64,000 nt of DNA from an uncultured Methylococcaceae bacterium (GCA_903928685.1 CAIYRS010000115.1:57623-121622), one strand, 5' to 3'. Numbered from the stretch's first letter, positions 16,311 to 25,184 are shown. Made by a program: numbers and translations. The notes: generated from the sequence alone by a model not told the origin.

Positions 16311-17216
16311 ATGGAAAAGCGCAGTATCCTCCACATGCTGGACCCTATGCCCCACAACAGCCCATTCGACATCAACATGGCGATGGATGCTGGCTTTGAG
16401 GTGTTGATGCCGTATAGCAATGTCAAATTGGATAGCGTCTATGCGTTAACCCAAGATGCCATTTTCTCCCGCAGTCCGGCAGGTGTTAAACGCACTGGCA
16501 TATTTATTGGTGGTCGTGATTTTGCTTTGGCGATGGATATGCTGGATGCCAGCCGCCAAGCGATGGTGCCACCGTTTGAGGTATCAGTATTCGCCGATCC
16601 TAGCGGCGCATTCACCACGGCAGCGGCCTTGGTGGCTTGTGTGGAAAAAGAGTTGCTTAGCCATCATGGCAAAAAACTGGAAGAATGTACGGCATTGGTG
16701 TTTGGCGGTACAGGGCCAGTGGGTATCGCTACTGGCGTAATCGCCTCACTGGCTGGCGCAAAAACCACCTTGGTTGACCATTTGTCGGCGGAAACTGCCC
16801 AAGAAGTGGCTAAGGCTTATAACCGCCGTTTTGGTTCTACTTTAGATGGTAATTGCGCCCGCAATGATGCCGAAAAAGCCGAGTTGGTTGCTGATACCGA
16901 TATTATTTTCTGTACCGCAAAAGCGGGTATCCAAGTGATTAGCGGTGCTGTGTTAAAAGCGGCTAAGCAATTGAAAGTGGCAGGCGATGTTAATGCCGTA
17001 CCACCATTGGGTATTGAAGGCATAAAACGTAATGACCGTGGCGTACCGTTACTGTTAGCAGAAAATGCCCAAGGCGCGGTTGGTGTGGGATCGTTAGCGA
17101 TTGGCAATGTGAAGTACCAATTGCAAAATACCATGCTCAATCTTATGTTGACCACCGACAAGCCTTTGTATATGGATTTTCGCCAAGCGTTTAGTAAAGC
17201 TAGGGAAATCGCCTAA
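16311..17216 (+). CDS. MtdB-family methylene-tetrahydromethanopterin dehydrogenase (second paralogue)
   Basis: This is a tandem paralogue of the gene before it: 301 residues, with the same order of motifs (ILHMLDPMPHNSPFDINMAMDAG, split as ILHMLDPMP and SPFDINMAMDAG; QDAIFSRSPAG; PPFEVSVFADPSGAFTT; VFGGTGPVGIATGV; GDVNAVPPLGIEG; AIGNVKYQ). By eye about half the residues agree with copy one, so the duplication is old. The cofactor-side residues around GRQLEKAQ in copy one (VDHLSAETAQ here) differ, suggesting altered NAD/NADP preference or regulation; this is inference. It could also correspond to an MtdC-like third class. A hairpin terminator follows. Confidence 0.85.
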   Translation: MEKRSILHMLDPMPHNSPFDINMAMDAGFEVLMPYSNVKLDSVYALTQDAIFSRSPAGVKRTGIFIGGRDFALAMDMLDASRQAMVPPFEVSVFADPSGAFTTAAALVACVEKELLSHHGKKLEECTALVFGGTGPVGIATGVIASLAGAKTTLVDHLSAETAQEVAKAYNRRFGSTLDGNCARNDAEKAELVADTDIIFCTAKAGIQVISGAVLKAAKQLKVAGDVNAVPPLGIEGIKRNDRGVPLLLAENAQGAVGVGSLAIGNVKYQLQNTMLNLMLTTDKPLYMDFRQAFSKAREIA

Positions 17217-17220
17217 AAAA

Positions 17221-17248
17221 TCGGCCTTAACAACTATGTTAAGGCCGA
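17221..17248. terminator. First hairpin after the mtdB pair
   Basis: The perfect 12-bp inverted repeat TCGGCCTTAACA / TGTTAAGGCCGA has a four-base loop and is preceded by AAAAAA, so its U-run lies on the - strand. It could block antisense transcription or act together with the next hairpin. Confidence 0.5.
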
Positions 17249-17259
17249 TAAGCCGCTAC

Positions 17260-17291
17260 ATGGCGGCAACAAAAACTGCCGCCATTTTTAT
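17260..17291 (+). terminator. Rho-independent terminator after the mtdB pair
   Basis: ATGGCGGCA / TGCCGCCAT (17260-17268 and 17277-17285) with an A-rich loop is directly followed by TTTTTATAA. This is a good intrinsic terminator on + before the phosphoesterase gene. Confidence 0.75.
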
Positions 17292-17348
17292 AATCCTTCA
17301 TTATTCTGTTGCTAGGCTACCTTTTATTAACTCTAATGCCGTCTTACT

Positions 17349-18029
17349 ATGAGCCGACCCGACAGAATCCTCTTTGCAGGTGATCCCCATGGCAATTTTC
17401 AGCCGCTAATTAAGGCCGTCCATAAACATAAGCCAGAGGCTGTGGTTTTATTAGGGGATTACGATTTAGAGGAATCTCTGGAAGTTTATCTGGCAGACAT
17501 TATCGGCAGCACTAAAATTTGGTGGATTGCGGGTAATCATGATTTTGAATCCCCCAGTAAATATAAAAATCTATTTGATTCTTCCTTGGCGGATAATGGC
17601 TTGCACTTGAAAGTTACGGAAATTGCCGGACTGCGTATTGCGGGCTTAAGCGGGATATTTTTGGGGCGGGTTTGGTATCCGCCACAGCCGCCAAAGTGGG
17701 ACAGCAAACACCATTATCTACAACACCAAAACGCACACGTTAAATACGCCGACATGTCCCTAAAATATAAATCGGCGATTTGGCATGATGAATTCCATCT
17801 GTTAAAAAACCTAAAAGCCGATATTTTAGTCTCACACGAAGCCCCAGGATCACATCGCCACGGCTTTTCAGCCATTAGTGATTTAGCGGCGGCAATGGGC
17901 GTAAAGCATGTTTTTCACGGACATCTGCATGAAAATTATGCCCGGATCATAAAAAATAATATCCATGTATTTGGTGTCGCCAATATGACCGTGGTTGATT
18001 TACATGGTGTAAAGCTCAGCGACAACTAA
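17349..18029 (+). CDS. Calcineurin-like metallophosphoesterase
   Basis: This 226-residue protein has the five metallophosphoesterase blocks in order: GDPHGN (D12, H14), LGDYDLE, AGNHDFE, VSHEAPGSHRHG and FHGHLHENY. Together they form the dinuclear metal site. The first block has Asp-Pro-His in place of the usual Asp-x-His, which is allowed. It is cytoplasmic, with no signal peptide. It is 13 bases upstream of the P450 gene and likely co-transcribed. The substrate is not predictable; a cyclic-nucleotide, nucleotide or protein phosphatase are all possible. Confidence 0.88.
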   Translation: MSRPDRILFAGDPHGNFQPLIKAVHKHKPEAVVLLGDYDLEESLEVYLADIIGSTKIWWIAGNHDFESPSKYKNLFDSSLADNGLHLKVTEIAGLRIAGLSGIFLGRVWYPPQPPKWDSKHHYLQHQNAHVKYADMSLKYKSAIWHDEFHLLKNLKADILVSHEAPGSHRHGFSAISDLAAAMGVKHVFHGHLHENYARIIKNNIHVFGVANMTVVDLHGVKLSDN

Positions 18030-18042
18030 CCCTTACAAAAAA

Positions 18043-19398
18043 ATGACTGATTTTATTCCGCCGTACCCAAAACGACACGCCAAAATCCCAGGCCCCATTG
18101 ATTTAATCAAAAGCATTAGTGACGATTTATTGGCTATCTGGCCTGAAGGTGCATTTGAACGGGCGTTCATGGACTTCAAAATCTTCAAAAAATCGATTTT
18201 TGTCGCCAATCACCCAGATGCGGTTAAGTATGTTTTGGTCAGCAACCAAGCCAATTACAGCAATAAAATTTCCCTAGTCAGCAAAGCCTTGTCGCCATTA
18301 ATTGGTGATAGCTTGTTTATTAGTGACGGTGAATTTTGGCAAAAGCATCGTGAATTGATGATGCCGCTGTTTACCGCAGAACGCATGGGGCAGTACAGCC
18401 AATCGATTATCACCGTTATTGAGCAACGCTTGCAGCAGTGGCAAAGTTTGCCGTCACCTCGCCCGATTGCCATGTTTCCGGAAATGCTGTCACTCTCCAT
18501 GCAGACACTTTGGCAAATCGTTTTTGGCAAACCATTAACCACCAAGCAGTTTGAGTTACTGAATGGCTATTTTGCCCATTATTATCAAGTTGCCGGACAA
18601 ATTGACCTGAATAGTTTTTTTGGTTTACCCAGTTGGTTATCAGGCAATAAATCCAGTAAGTTAGAACAAGCCGCGCAAGCGATACAGGCTATTTTTGATG
18701 ACCATATTGCTGAGGCAGAAAAAAATCCGCAAGCAAACAGCTTAGTGGCGGATTTTTTAGCATTAAAAAATGCCGCAAAATTAACCAGCAATACCGAAAT
18801 CCGTCACGAATTGATCGGCTTATTTATGGCAGGCTACGAAACCGCCGCTAATAGCTTGGCTTGGTCTTGGTATTTATTGTCACAATCGCCAGCGGTTGAG
18901 CAAACCTTATTCAACGAAGTGGATACGGTCTTAGGCAAAAGCCCAGTCAGCATCGATGCAGTCGATAGCTTGGCTTATACCCGCGCAGTAATCCAAGAAA
19001 GCATGCGTTTATACCCGTCCATGCCATTATTGCTACGCGAAACCAAAGCTGCTGATGTTATCCGTGATAAGCCGATACCCGCCGGATCGATCATGCTAGT
19101 GGTGCCGTGGTTGTTACATCGGCACAAAAAACATTGGGATAAACCCGACCATTTTATGCCGGAACGATTTTTAATCAGCGCCGAAAAAACTCCCAACCCG
19201 TTTGCGTATATTCCGTTTGGCGCCGGCCCTAGAACCTGTATCGGCAAACACTTGGCGATGGTACAAACCACTTTAACTTTGGCGATTTTAGCCAAACATT
19301 TTCGCGCTGTTTGCCCAGCGGGTACACGGCTAGAACACGAATGCCGTTTAACCTTGCGCCCAAAAGGTGACTTACCTATGCAGCTGATTGCCCGCTGA
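18043..19398 (+). CDS. Cytochrome P450
   Basis: This is a haem-thiolate monooxygenase of 451 residues. The I-helix oxygen-activation motif is AGYETAANSL, the K-helix ExxR is ESMRLYPS, the PERF-like MPERF follows, and the haem loop FGAGPRTCIGKHLA holds the cysteine ligand C399. It is soluble with no membrane anchor, like most bacterial P450s. The class resembles the CYP102/CYP4-like fatty-acid/alkane branch in the FGAGPRxCIG loop, but the substrate is unknown. No ferredoxin or reductase gene is adjacent. It pairs with the upstream phosphoesterase gene. Confidence 0.95.
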   Translation: MTDFIPPYPKRHAKIPGPIDLIKSISDDLLAIWPEGAFERAFMDFKIFKKSIFVANHPDAVKYVLVSNQANYSNKISLVSKALSPLIGDSLFISDGEFWQKHRELMMPLFTAERMGQYSQSIITVIEQRLQQWQSLPSPRPIAMFPEMLSLSMQTLWQIVFGKPLTTKQFELLNGYFAHYYQVAGQIDLNSFFGLPSWLSGNKSSKLEQAAQAIQAIFDDHIAEAEKNPQANSLVADFLALKNAAKLTSNTEIRHELIGLFMAGYETAANSLAWSWYLLSQSPAVEQTLFNEVDTVLGKSPVSIDAVDSLAYTRAVIQESMRLYPSMPLLLRETKAADVIRDKPIPAGSIMLVVPWLLHRHKKHWDKPDHFMPERFLISAEKTPNPFAYIPFGAGPRTCIGKHLAMVQTTLTLAILAKHFRAVCPAGTRLEHECRLTLRPKGDLPMQLIAR

Positions 19399-19418
19399 AG
19401 CGTAAGTACTATTTGAAG

Positions 19419-19460
19419 TTACGCAGTAAAGCGCTGTTCTCCCGTTTGCCGCGTCACTGC
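19419..19460 (+). repeat. Dispersed intergenic repeat, truncated copy C
   Basis: TTACGCAGTAA, then TTCTCCCGTTTGCCGC and GTCACTGCC match the left end of the repeat at 1880-2110 and of the inverted copy at 20578-20826, but the rest is missing. It lies just after the P450 stop codon. Confidence 0.6.
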
Positions 19461-19505
19461 CTTAAGTTAATTATTTTTACCTTTAATTTCAAAAAGATAA
19501 AAATA

Positions 19506-19595
19506 TGTAGGGCGTGTTAGCGATAGCGTAATACGCCGGATGTTTGAAAACCAACATGCGGTGCAATACGGCTATCGCCTATTGCACCCTACAAA
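19506..19595. repeat. Imperfect inverted repeat (MITE-like) upstream of the CvfB-like gene
   Basis: GTAGGGCGTGTTAGCGATAG with AATACGCC at the left pairs imperfectly with GGTGCAATACGG, CTATCGCC and TATTGCACCCTAC at the right. The two arms are about 32 bases each, around a loop of about 25. This kind of terminally paired element is widespread between genes in some proteobacteria. The reading frame running through it into the next gene (ATG 19540) encodes repeat sequence and is not considered part of that protein. Confidence 0.6.
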
Positions 19596-19662
19596 AGGTG
19601 ATTTCGGATTCCTCAACAGCATTGAACCCCATTCCCATTCCCCATTCAACACGGTCAAACTT

Positions 19663-20499
19663 ATGATAACTATCGGAAAAATAAATACCTTGAAGGTAAC
19701 GAAACTGCAAGGCCGGGAGATTTATTTGGAAGGTAGTGATGCCAGAAAAATATTATTGGTCGATAAACGACCGCCCGCGAATTTGCAACTAGGTGCTAGC
19801 GTCAACGCCTTCGTCTATGTCGATTCGGAAGAGCATCTTGCCGCAACCTTACACATGCCTTTGGCGCAAGTGGATGAAGTTGCTTGGCTAAAAGTGGTTT
19901 CCATCAATTATTACGGGGCGTTTTTAGATTGGGGTTTAGCAAAAAACTTGCTGATTCCCTTTGGCGAACAATTGGCAGAAATGGAAGTAGGGCGGTTTTA
20001 TCTGGTCAAATTGTTTATGGACGACAAAGGCCGCATTGCCGCCACGGCAAAAATTGACAAATATCTGGCTGAAGAAGCCGAAGACAGCGACGGCTTTGAA
20101 GTCGGGCAAAAGGTTGATTTGATTATCGCCGAAAAAACCGAATTAGGTTTTAAAGCCATTATCAATAACAGCCATTGGGGCTTGCTGTACCAAAACGAAT
20201 TGTTCCAGCCGCTGATGAAAGGCCAAAAGCTTGCTGGTTATATCAAGCAAATTAGGGAAGATAAAAAAATTGATTTGATCTTAAACCAGGCCGGTTATGG
20301 CAAAGTTGATCCAGTAACGGAATTGGTGTTGAACAAATTAAAAGCCGCTAACGGGGTGTTGATGGTCAGTGATAAAAGTCCGCCAGAAGTTATCTATCAA
20401 GAATTCGCCGTCAGCAAAAAAGTTTTTAAACAAGCCATCGGTGCTTTGTATCGGCAGCAGCTAATTGTGATAGAAGACGATTCTATCCGCTTGCCTTAA
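19663..20499 (+). CDS. cvfB: S1-like RNA-binding protein of the CvfB family
   Basis: CvfB-type proteins contain S1-like domains plus a winged helix and bind RNA; in Firmicutes they affect virulence-gene expression. The start at 19663 gives MITIGKINTLKVTKL, matching the family N-terminus; the open frame upstream lies in a repeat. Features: VNAFVYVDSEEHLAATL, VVSINYYGAFLDWGLAKNLLIPF, VGQKVDLIIAEKTELGFKAI, and a C-terminal winged helix with SDKSPPEVIYQEFAVSKKVFKQAIG. It has 278 residues. It is isolated on +. The symbol rests on family resemblance only. Confidence 0.85.
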   Translation: MITIGKINTLKVTKLQGREIYLEGSDARKILLVDKRPPANLQLGASVNAFVYVDSEEHLAATLHMPLAQVDEVAWLKVVSINYYGAFLDWGLAKNLLIPFGEQLAEMEVGRFYLVKLFMDDKGRIAATAKIDKYLAEEAEDSDGFEVGQKVDLIIAEKTELGFKAIINNSHWGLLYQNELFQPLMKGQKLAGYIKQIREDKKIDLILNQAGYGKVDPVTELVLNKLKAANGVLMVSDKSPPEVIYQEFAVSKKVFKQAIGALYRQQLIVIEDDSIRLP

Positions 20500-20577
20500 G
20501 TTGTTTGAAACTTGTAGTTGTAAAAAATTGTTTTGTGTAGGTTGTGTTACGCTCTTTCACCAACCCAACCTATAAAA

Positions 20578-20826
20578 CTGCCTACTTTCTTTTGCGCCGT
20601 CTCGATAACTGTTCTTGCGTTTCTCTAACTTTTGCATCCAAGCAGTCAAAAAACAAGTGGCCAAAGAAAATGTGACCAGATTGCCATTCATATTCTTTGC
20701 TCCCAGCATTTGCTGCCGTGGAGTATTCATGCCAAGTCCTCTTAGTCTTTTGGGCGTTTCGGGCTATTTCCGACAAATACTGCGGTGCTGATGCGGCAAA
20801 CGGGAGAAAAGCGCGTTACTGTGTAA
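20578..20826 (-). repeat. Dispersed intergenic repeat, copy B (inverted)
   Basis: Read on -, this has the same left blocks (CAGTAACG, CTCCCGTTTGCCGC, CAGCACCGCAG, TTTGTCGGAAAT + AGCCCGAAA) and right blocks (TTTTCTTTGGCCACTTG, GGCGCAAAAGAAAGTAG) as the copy at 1880-2110. The middle is unrelated, and about 60 bases are inserted inside the right-end hairpin loop. It occupies most of the gap between the CvfB-like gene and the NlpC/P60 gene; the remaining bases to 20894 show nothing recognisable. Confidence 0.7.
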
Positions 20827-20894
20827 AGTCAAATTTCAGGTTTTAAAAACCTGAAAGGTCTAATCCATTGGGAATGACCAAATCTTAAAGGCTT

Positions 20895-21356
20895 TTAAGG
20901 CCGTCTTGCGCCAACAAAATGCTTTTGCCAATACGGTGTGTTTAAGTTGGAAACCATGACTTTGCCAGTGCGTTGGCTAGGTGCGTGGATAAAGTTGTTA
21001 TTTTTAATATAAATGCCGACATGCGAATAGGTTTTGCCGTTAATATCAAAGAATACCAAATCACCCGGTGTTATTGCGTGTAAGGGAATTTCAGGCAAGG
21101 TTAAGGCCATATCTTTGGCATTATGCGGTAGATTTATTCCATTTTTTTGGTAAACATGGCGGACAAAACCACTGCAATCAAAACCGTCTCTAGGATTGTC
21201 TTTACCGTAACGGTAAGGTGCACCTTGTAAGCTTAAAGCATAGTTGACCACTTGCGGATGCGGGCGGGCTATCACTGGTACGGGTTGGTTTTCCGGTACA
21301 GTTGAGCAGCCTGTGAGTAAGGCGATTACCAGCAGCAGCGGAACAAATAAAGCCAT
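20895..21356 (-). CDS. NlpC/P60 family lipoprotein (peptidoglycan endopeptidase)
   Basis: This predicted envelope cysteine peptidase cuts peptide stems of peptidoglycan. The signal peptide ends in LLTGC (lipobox, C17), so it is a lipoprotein. The catalytic domain has GFDCSGFVRHVY (C61), GDLVFFDINGKTYSHVGIYI (H112, quoted in full at 20 residues) and NFIHAPS (H124), giving a Cys-His-His triad as in Spr/NlpC. It has 153 residues, the single-domain size of E. coli NlpC. It lies downstream of glyA on the same strand but about 190 bases away, with a palindrome between. Confidence 0.93.
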   Translation of the reverse strand: MALFVPLLLVIALLTGCSTVPENQPVPVIARPHPQVVNYALSLQGAPYRYGKDNPRDGFDCSGFVRHVYQKNGINLPHNAKDMALTLPEIPLHAITPGDLVFFDINGKTYSHVGIYIKNNNFIHAPSQRTGKVMVSNLNTPYWQKHFVGARRP

Positions 21357-21499
21357 TGATTATGCCAATTAGGGCTGGAGTTTATACAAAGGGATTGTGT
21401 GCTTGCCGCACTTTTGGGGTTTGCGGACGCAATGCTGAATTTACGTCTTTAGTTTTTGGATGATGTTAAATGCTTATCCAAAAATACGTTTGTTTTTTG

Positions 21500-21531
21500 T
21501 TAGGAGTCCAAAACCTGTTTTAGACTCCTAA
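21500..21531. repeat. Palindromic element, copy 2 (downstream of glyA)
   Basis: TTAGGAGTCCAAAAC and GTTTTAGACTCCTAA (one mismatch) around a CT loop form a 15-bp hairpin matching the one after ilvA at 12176-12205. On - it follows glyA by 13 bases but is not followed by a U-run. It may be a repeated palindrome that happens to sit at gene ends, or a weak terminator. Confidence 0.7.
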
Positions 21532-21543
21532 ATCAAAAGCTAG

Positions 21544-22797
21544 TTAACTGTATACAGGAAAACGCGCACAAAGGTTGGCTACGCGCTCGCGTACTGCGGC
21601 AATGACAGATTCATCTTCCAAATTATCCATCACATCACACATCATATTGGCAATTTCAGTGACTTCCACTTCTTTAAAGCCACGGGTAGTTGGTGCAGGT
21701 GTGCCGACACGGATACCGCTGGTAACGAACGGCGATTGCGGGTCGTTTGGCACGGCATTTTTATTGACGGTGATATGGGCGCGGCCTAAGGCGGCATCGG
21801 CGGCTTTGCCGGTAATGCCTTTGGCAATTAACGATACCAACATTAAGTGGTCGTCTGTGCCGCCAGAAACCACATCATAACCGCGTGCCATAAACACTTT
21901 CGCCATCGCTTGGGCGTTTTTAATCACCTGTTGCTGATAGGCTTTAAATTCCGGTTCCATCGCTTCTTTGAAAGCCACGGCTTTCGCGGCGATGACGTGC
22001 ATGGACGGGCCGCCTTGAATGCCAGGGAAAATGCTGGAGTCGATTTTTTTCTCAATCTCAGGATTGCTTTTGCAGACAATCAAACCGCCGCGTGGGCCGC
22101 GTAAAGATTTGTGGGTGGTGCTGGTGACCACATCGGCAAACGGTACTGGGTTTGGGTATAAACCAGCAGCAATTAATCCGGCGACGTGTGCCATATCGAC
22201 GACAAAATACGCGCCGACTTTATCGGCAATGTCACGGAAACGTTGCCAATCCCACACGCGGGAATAGGCGGAGAAGCCTGCAATGATGAGTTTGGGTTTG
22301 TGTTCTAAAGCTAAAGCTTCAACTTGGTCGTAATCGATTTCATCGGTTTCCGCGCTCAAGCCGTATTGGATGGCGTTGTAGATTTTGCCGGAAAAATTTG
22401 GTTTGGCACCGTGGGTCAAGTGACCGCCGTGGGCAAGGCTTAAGCCTAAAATGGTGTCGCCCGGTTGGATTAAGGCCATGAATACTGCCATGTTGGCTTG
22501 TGAGCCGGAATGCGCTTGCACGTTGGCGTAATCAGCAGCAAATAAGGCTTTGGCGCGGTCGATAGCGAGCTGTTCGACTTTATCGACAAATTCGCAGCCA
22601 CCGTAATAACGTTTGCCTGGGTAGCCTTCGGCGTATTTGTTGGTCAGTTGTGAGCCCATGGCTTCCATGACGCGGGGGCTGGTGTAATTTTCTGATGCGA
22701 TCAGTTCGATATGGTCTTCCTGACGTTGCCGTTCTTCTTCCATCGCGGTAAAAAGTTCGTCGTCAAAACCAGCGATGGTCATGGCTTGGGTAAACAT
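21544..22797 (-). CDS. glyA: Serine hydroxymethyltransferase
   Basis: This PLP enzyme interconverts glycine plus methylene-H4F with serine. In methylotrophs it is the entry step of the serine cycle. It has 417 residues. Motifs: [49 protein letters not shown], and the PLP lysine K230 in [14 protein letters not shown]. The ribosome-binding site AAGGAG is seven bases before the start on -. It appears to be the last gene of an mtdA-gckA-glyA set transcribed leftward (109 bases after gckA). Confidence 0.97.
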   Translation of the reverse strand: MFTQAMTIAGFDDELFTAMEEERQRQEDHIELIASENYTSPRVMEAMGSQLTNKYAEGYPGKRYYGGCEFVDKVEQLAIDRAKALFAADYANVQAHSGSQANMAVFMALIQPGDTILGLSLAHGGHLTHGAKPNFSGKIYNAIQYGLSAETDEIDYDQVEALALEHKPKLIIAGFSAYSRVWDWQRFRDIADKVGAYFVVDMAHVAGLIAAGLYPNPVPFADVVTSTTHKSLRGPRGGLIVCKSNPEIEKKIDSSIFPGIQGGPSMHVIAAKAVAFKEAMEPEFKAYQQQVIKNAQAMAKVFMARGYDVVSGGTDDHLMLVSLIAKGITGKAADAALGRAHITVNKNAVPNDPQSPFVTSGIRVGTPAPTTRGFKEVEVTEIANMMCDVMDNLEDESVIAAVRERVANLCARFPVYS

Positions 22798-22905
22798 GAA
22801 TTTCTCCTTAGGTAAATGAGTGTCAGGCTAGCAATCGTTTTTGTATGTGCATAGCTTGATGGCGAATAAGCAATCGCACATTATCTTGAATAACTTGTGC
22901 TGTTA

Positions 22906-24243
22906 TCAAGGCTTAATCAGCAGTATTTGTAAATCAGCGACGTTGGTGCCAGTTGCGCCGATAACGATGAGGTCTTGGGCGTGTTGTAATGCTGGGTAAG
23001 AATCGTTGTTTGCTAGCAGTGCCAAAGGCTCGCAACCCGCTGTACGCATACGTTGCAGGCTATTTTTGTCAACCAAACCGCCTGCCGCATCGGTTGGGCC
23101 GTCGCGTCCATCTGTGCCGCCGCTGAGGAATGCCCAGTCACCGGATAAGTTTTCTTGTTCAGCCGCCAAGGCAAACGCTAAGGCCATTTCTTGGTTGCGC
23201 CCGCCTTTTCCCGTACCTTTTAAGGATACCGTGGTTTCTCCGCCTGCCAATAAGGCGACTGGTTTTTTACAATTTTTTGCAAAACGCACCCATTCCTTAG
23301 CGACAGTTCTGGCTTCCCCACAAAGTTGGTGGTGATAAATTTCGCTGGTGTAACCCAGTTGCTGGCTGTGTTGCTGCATGGCGGCAAGGCTAATGGCGTT
23401 ACTGCCAATTAAAGTATGGCTGTTGTTCTGAAAGATAGTATCTACGCTTTTTGGGGTTTCTGGTAAGTCGCCGTTTGCGCCCTGTTCTAAGTGCTGGCGG
23501 ATGGCTTCAGGTGTTTGTTGCCAAATGCCGTGGGATTTTAATAGGTCGATGGCGTCTTGGTAGCGGCTGTCGTCAGCTACGGTGCAACCACTGGCGATTG
23601 CGGTGACATCATCACCGAGCACATCCGATAAAATCAGTGCATGTAAATCGGCAGGGGCGGCGAACTTGGCTAAGCCGCCGCCTTTGAGTTGCGATAAATG
23701 TTTGCGGACACAATTGATTTCATTAATGGTTGCGCCGCTGGCTAAGAGCAATTGGGTGACGGCGATTTTTTCCGACAAGCTGATGTCTGTGGCGGGGTAG
23801 GGGATTAATGCCGAACCGCCGCCGCTCACCAGTACCAACACCAGTTCCCCAGCTTTGGCGGCAGTGGCGTATTGCGCCAATTGTTGGGCGGCGGCAAAAC
23901 CTGCGGCATCGGGTAGCGGATGGCCTGCGCCTATTACGGGGATATTGGCGACGGCTGTGACGTTTTCATAATTGGTGATGACGATGCTGGTTTCTGCCAG
24001 TAAGTCTGCCGGAATGGCCGCTTGTGCGGCTTTTGCCATGGCGCAAGCCGCCTTACCAAACGCGAGCAGGTGGATTTTTTGCCAATGTCCCTCACGTTTG
24101 CTGCCATCCTTTAGTAATAACGACAACTTATCGCCGTCAATAGCCAGACAGTTTTTGACGGCAAGGTAAGGGTCGGCAGCGGCTATGCCAGCGGTAAAAA
24201 TGCTTAACGCATCGCGCCTTAATTGTTCGGTAGTGGATGGCAT
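22906..24243 (-). CDS. gckA: Glycerate 2-kinase, MOFRL/DUF4147 family (serine cycle)
   Basis: This enzyme phosphorylates D-glycerate to 2-phosphoglycerate, a serine-cycle step. The N-terminal DUF4147 domain has LLAFGKAACAMAKAA, VIGAGHPLPDAAG, LVLVLVSGGGSALIPYP and CVRKHLSQLKGGGLAKFA. The MOFRL domain at the C-terminus has LLAGGETTV, GTGKGGRNQEMALAFAL and GGTDGRDGPTDAAGG. It has 445 residues. It starts ten bases after the mtdA stop on -, so the two are co-transcribed. Related enzymes include hydroxypyruvate reductase TtuD annotations, which share this fold by misnaming. Confidence 0.92.
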   Translation of the reverse strand: MPSTTEQLRRDALSIFTAGIAAADPYLAVKNCLAIDGDKLSLLLKDGSKREGHWQKIHLLAFGKAACAMAKAAQAAIPADLLAETSIVITNYENVTAVANIPVIGAGHPLPDAAGFAAAQQLAQYATAAKAGELVLVLVSGGGSALIPYPATDISLSEKIAVTQLLLASGATINEINCVRKHLSQLKGGGLAKFAAPADLHALILSDVLGDDVTAIASGCTVADDSRYQDAIDLLKSHGIWQQTPEAIRQHLEQGANGDLPETPKSVDTIFQNNSHTLIGSNAISLAAMQQHSQQLGYTSEIYHHQLCGEARTVAKEWVRFAKNCKKPVALLAGGETTVSLKGTGKGGRNQEMALAFALAAEQENLSGDWAFLSGGTDGRDGPTDAAGGLVDKNSLQRMRTAGCEPLALLANNDSYPALQHAQDLIVIGATGTNVADLQILLIKP

Positions 24244-24253
24244 AAATTGTGGG

Positions 24254-25111
24254 TTATGCCATTTCTTTCGCTAAAGCAAAGATGTTTTCGGCATCTAATA
24301 CCAGTTTGTTGTCTTCAAACAATTTGGCGATACAGGCGCGGTGTAAAGCCAGTTTTAAAGCGCCAAAGCCAATTGCACCCCAGATGATTTTGCCGTGGCG
24401 TTCTATGCCTTTGTCCAGCATGTCAGTGCCGCCTATACCTAAAGGCGGGGTGGCGTTGGCATCCGCCATAATTTCGATATTGGGGTTATTTTGCCATTGT
24501 TCGGCGGAAAGCAGTTGTACACCTGCTGCACCTGCGGCAACCACAATTTGGGCATCGGCAATGGCTGCTGCCCGCGCGTCGCTATCGAAGGCTTCAATCG
24601 GAGTCAGGTCAACATCAAAACGTTGTTTCATGTTGAGGCAAGCTTGTTCTGCGCGCGCCATTTGCCGTCCGGTTAAGGAAACCTTTGCGCCTTCTTGGGC
24701 TAGCATTACCGCCGCGCGTTGGCCTACCGGGCCTGTTCCTGCCAATACTACGGCTTTTTTTCCGGCTAATACCGAGCTGCTGGCTAATTTGGCGATAGCG
24801 GCGGCGGCTGTGGTGTTGCTGCCGTTGCTATCGAGCATCACAGAGACTTGAAAGCCAGGGAAAAAATGGCTTTGTACCGCTGTAAACAGTGTTTGCCCGG
24901 CAATCATGTCGCTGCCGCCAACGAAAATGGCGGTGTTTTTTTTGTCTTTTGGGGCGCGGGTAAAAATAGTGCCTTCAACTAAGGGTTTGATGTTTTCAGG
25001 GGATAAGCCACCGTAGCCGATAACGTGGTCTGCACCGCCGTCATAGCCGACAACGGTATCGAAAACCGACGGGTGAAGGTCGGTGTCAAATTGAAATAAC
25101 AATTTTTTCAT
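24254..25111 (-). CDS. mtdA: NADP-dependent methylene-tetrahydromethanopterin/-tetrahydrofolate dehydrogenase MtdA
   Basis: MtdA oxidises methylene-H4F (and methylene-H4MPT) with NADP, linking C1 pools to the serine cycle. The start MKKLLFQFDTDLHPSVFD at 25111 matches MtdA; the open frame upstream is dropped because it runs across the promoter. Other features: VVGYDGGADHVIGYGG, STAIF-like NTAIFVGGSDM, MLDSNGSNTTAAAA, VVLAGTGPVGQRAA, ADANATPPLGIGG and LHRACIAKLFE. It has 285 residues, as in Methylobacterium. A good TATAAT lies upstream. Confidence 0.95.
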   Translation of the reverse strand: MKKLLFQFDTDLHPSVFDTVVGYDGGADHVIGYGGLSPENIKPLVEGTIFTRAPKDKKNTAIFVGGSDMIAGQTLFTAVQSHFFPGFQVSVMLDSNGSNTTAAAAIAKLASSSVLAGKKAVVLAGTGPVGQRAAVMLAQEGAKVSLTGRQMARAEQACLNMKQRFDVDLTPIEAFDSDARAAAIADAQIVVAAGAAGVQLLSAEQWQNNPNIEIMADANATPPLGIGGTDMLDKGIERHGKIIWGAIGFGALKLALHRACIAKLFEDNKLVLDAENIFALAKEMA

Positions 25112-25154
25112 GAGTTCTATAGAAAATGTAGATGGTGTAATGAATTCGGGGGCT

Positions 25155-25184
25155 ATTATAACGGAATGTGTAAGACGAATTGGC
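25155..25184 (-). promoter_or_regulatory. Likely promoter of mtdA-gckA-glyA
   Basis: On -, a perfect TATAAT (plus-strand ATTATA at 25155-25160) sits about 45 bases before the mtdA ATG. The -35 region (around CCAATT, 17 bases further) is weak. The position in the divergent mtdA/mdh region supports it. Confidence 0.5.

Noticed and set aside
19540..19662. N-terminal extension of the CvfB-like protein
   Set aside because: It translates an inverted repeat; family-like sequence begins at the ATG at 19663.
24249..24851. 200-codon ORF opposite mtdA
   Set aside because: The mtdA frame is certain by motifs; the antisense product is Ala/Ser/Pro-rich with no family features.
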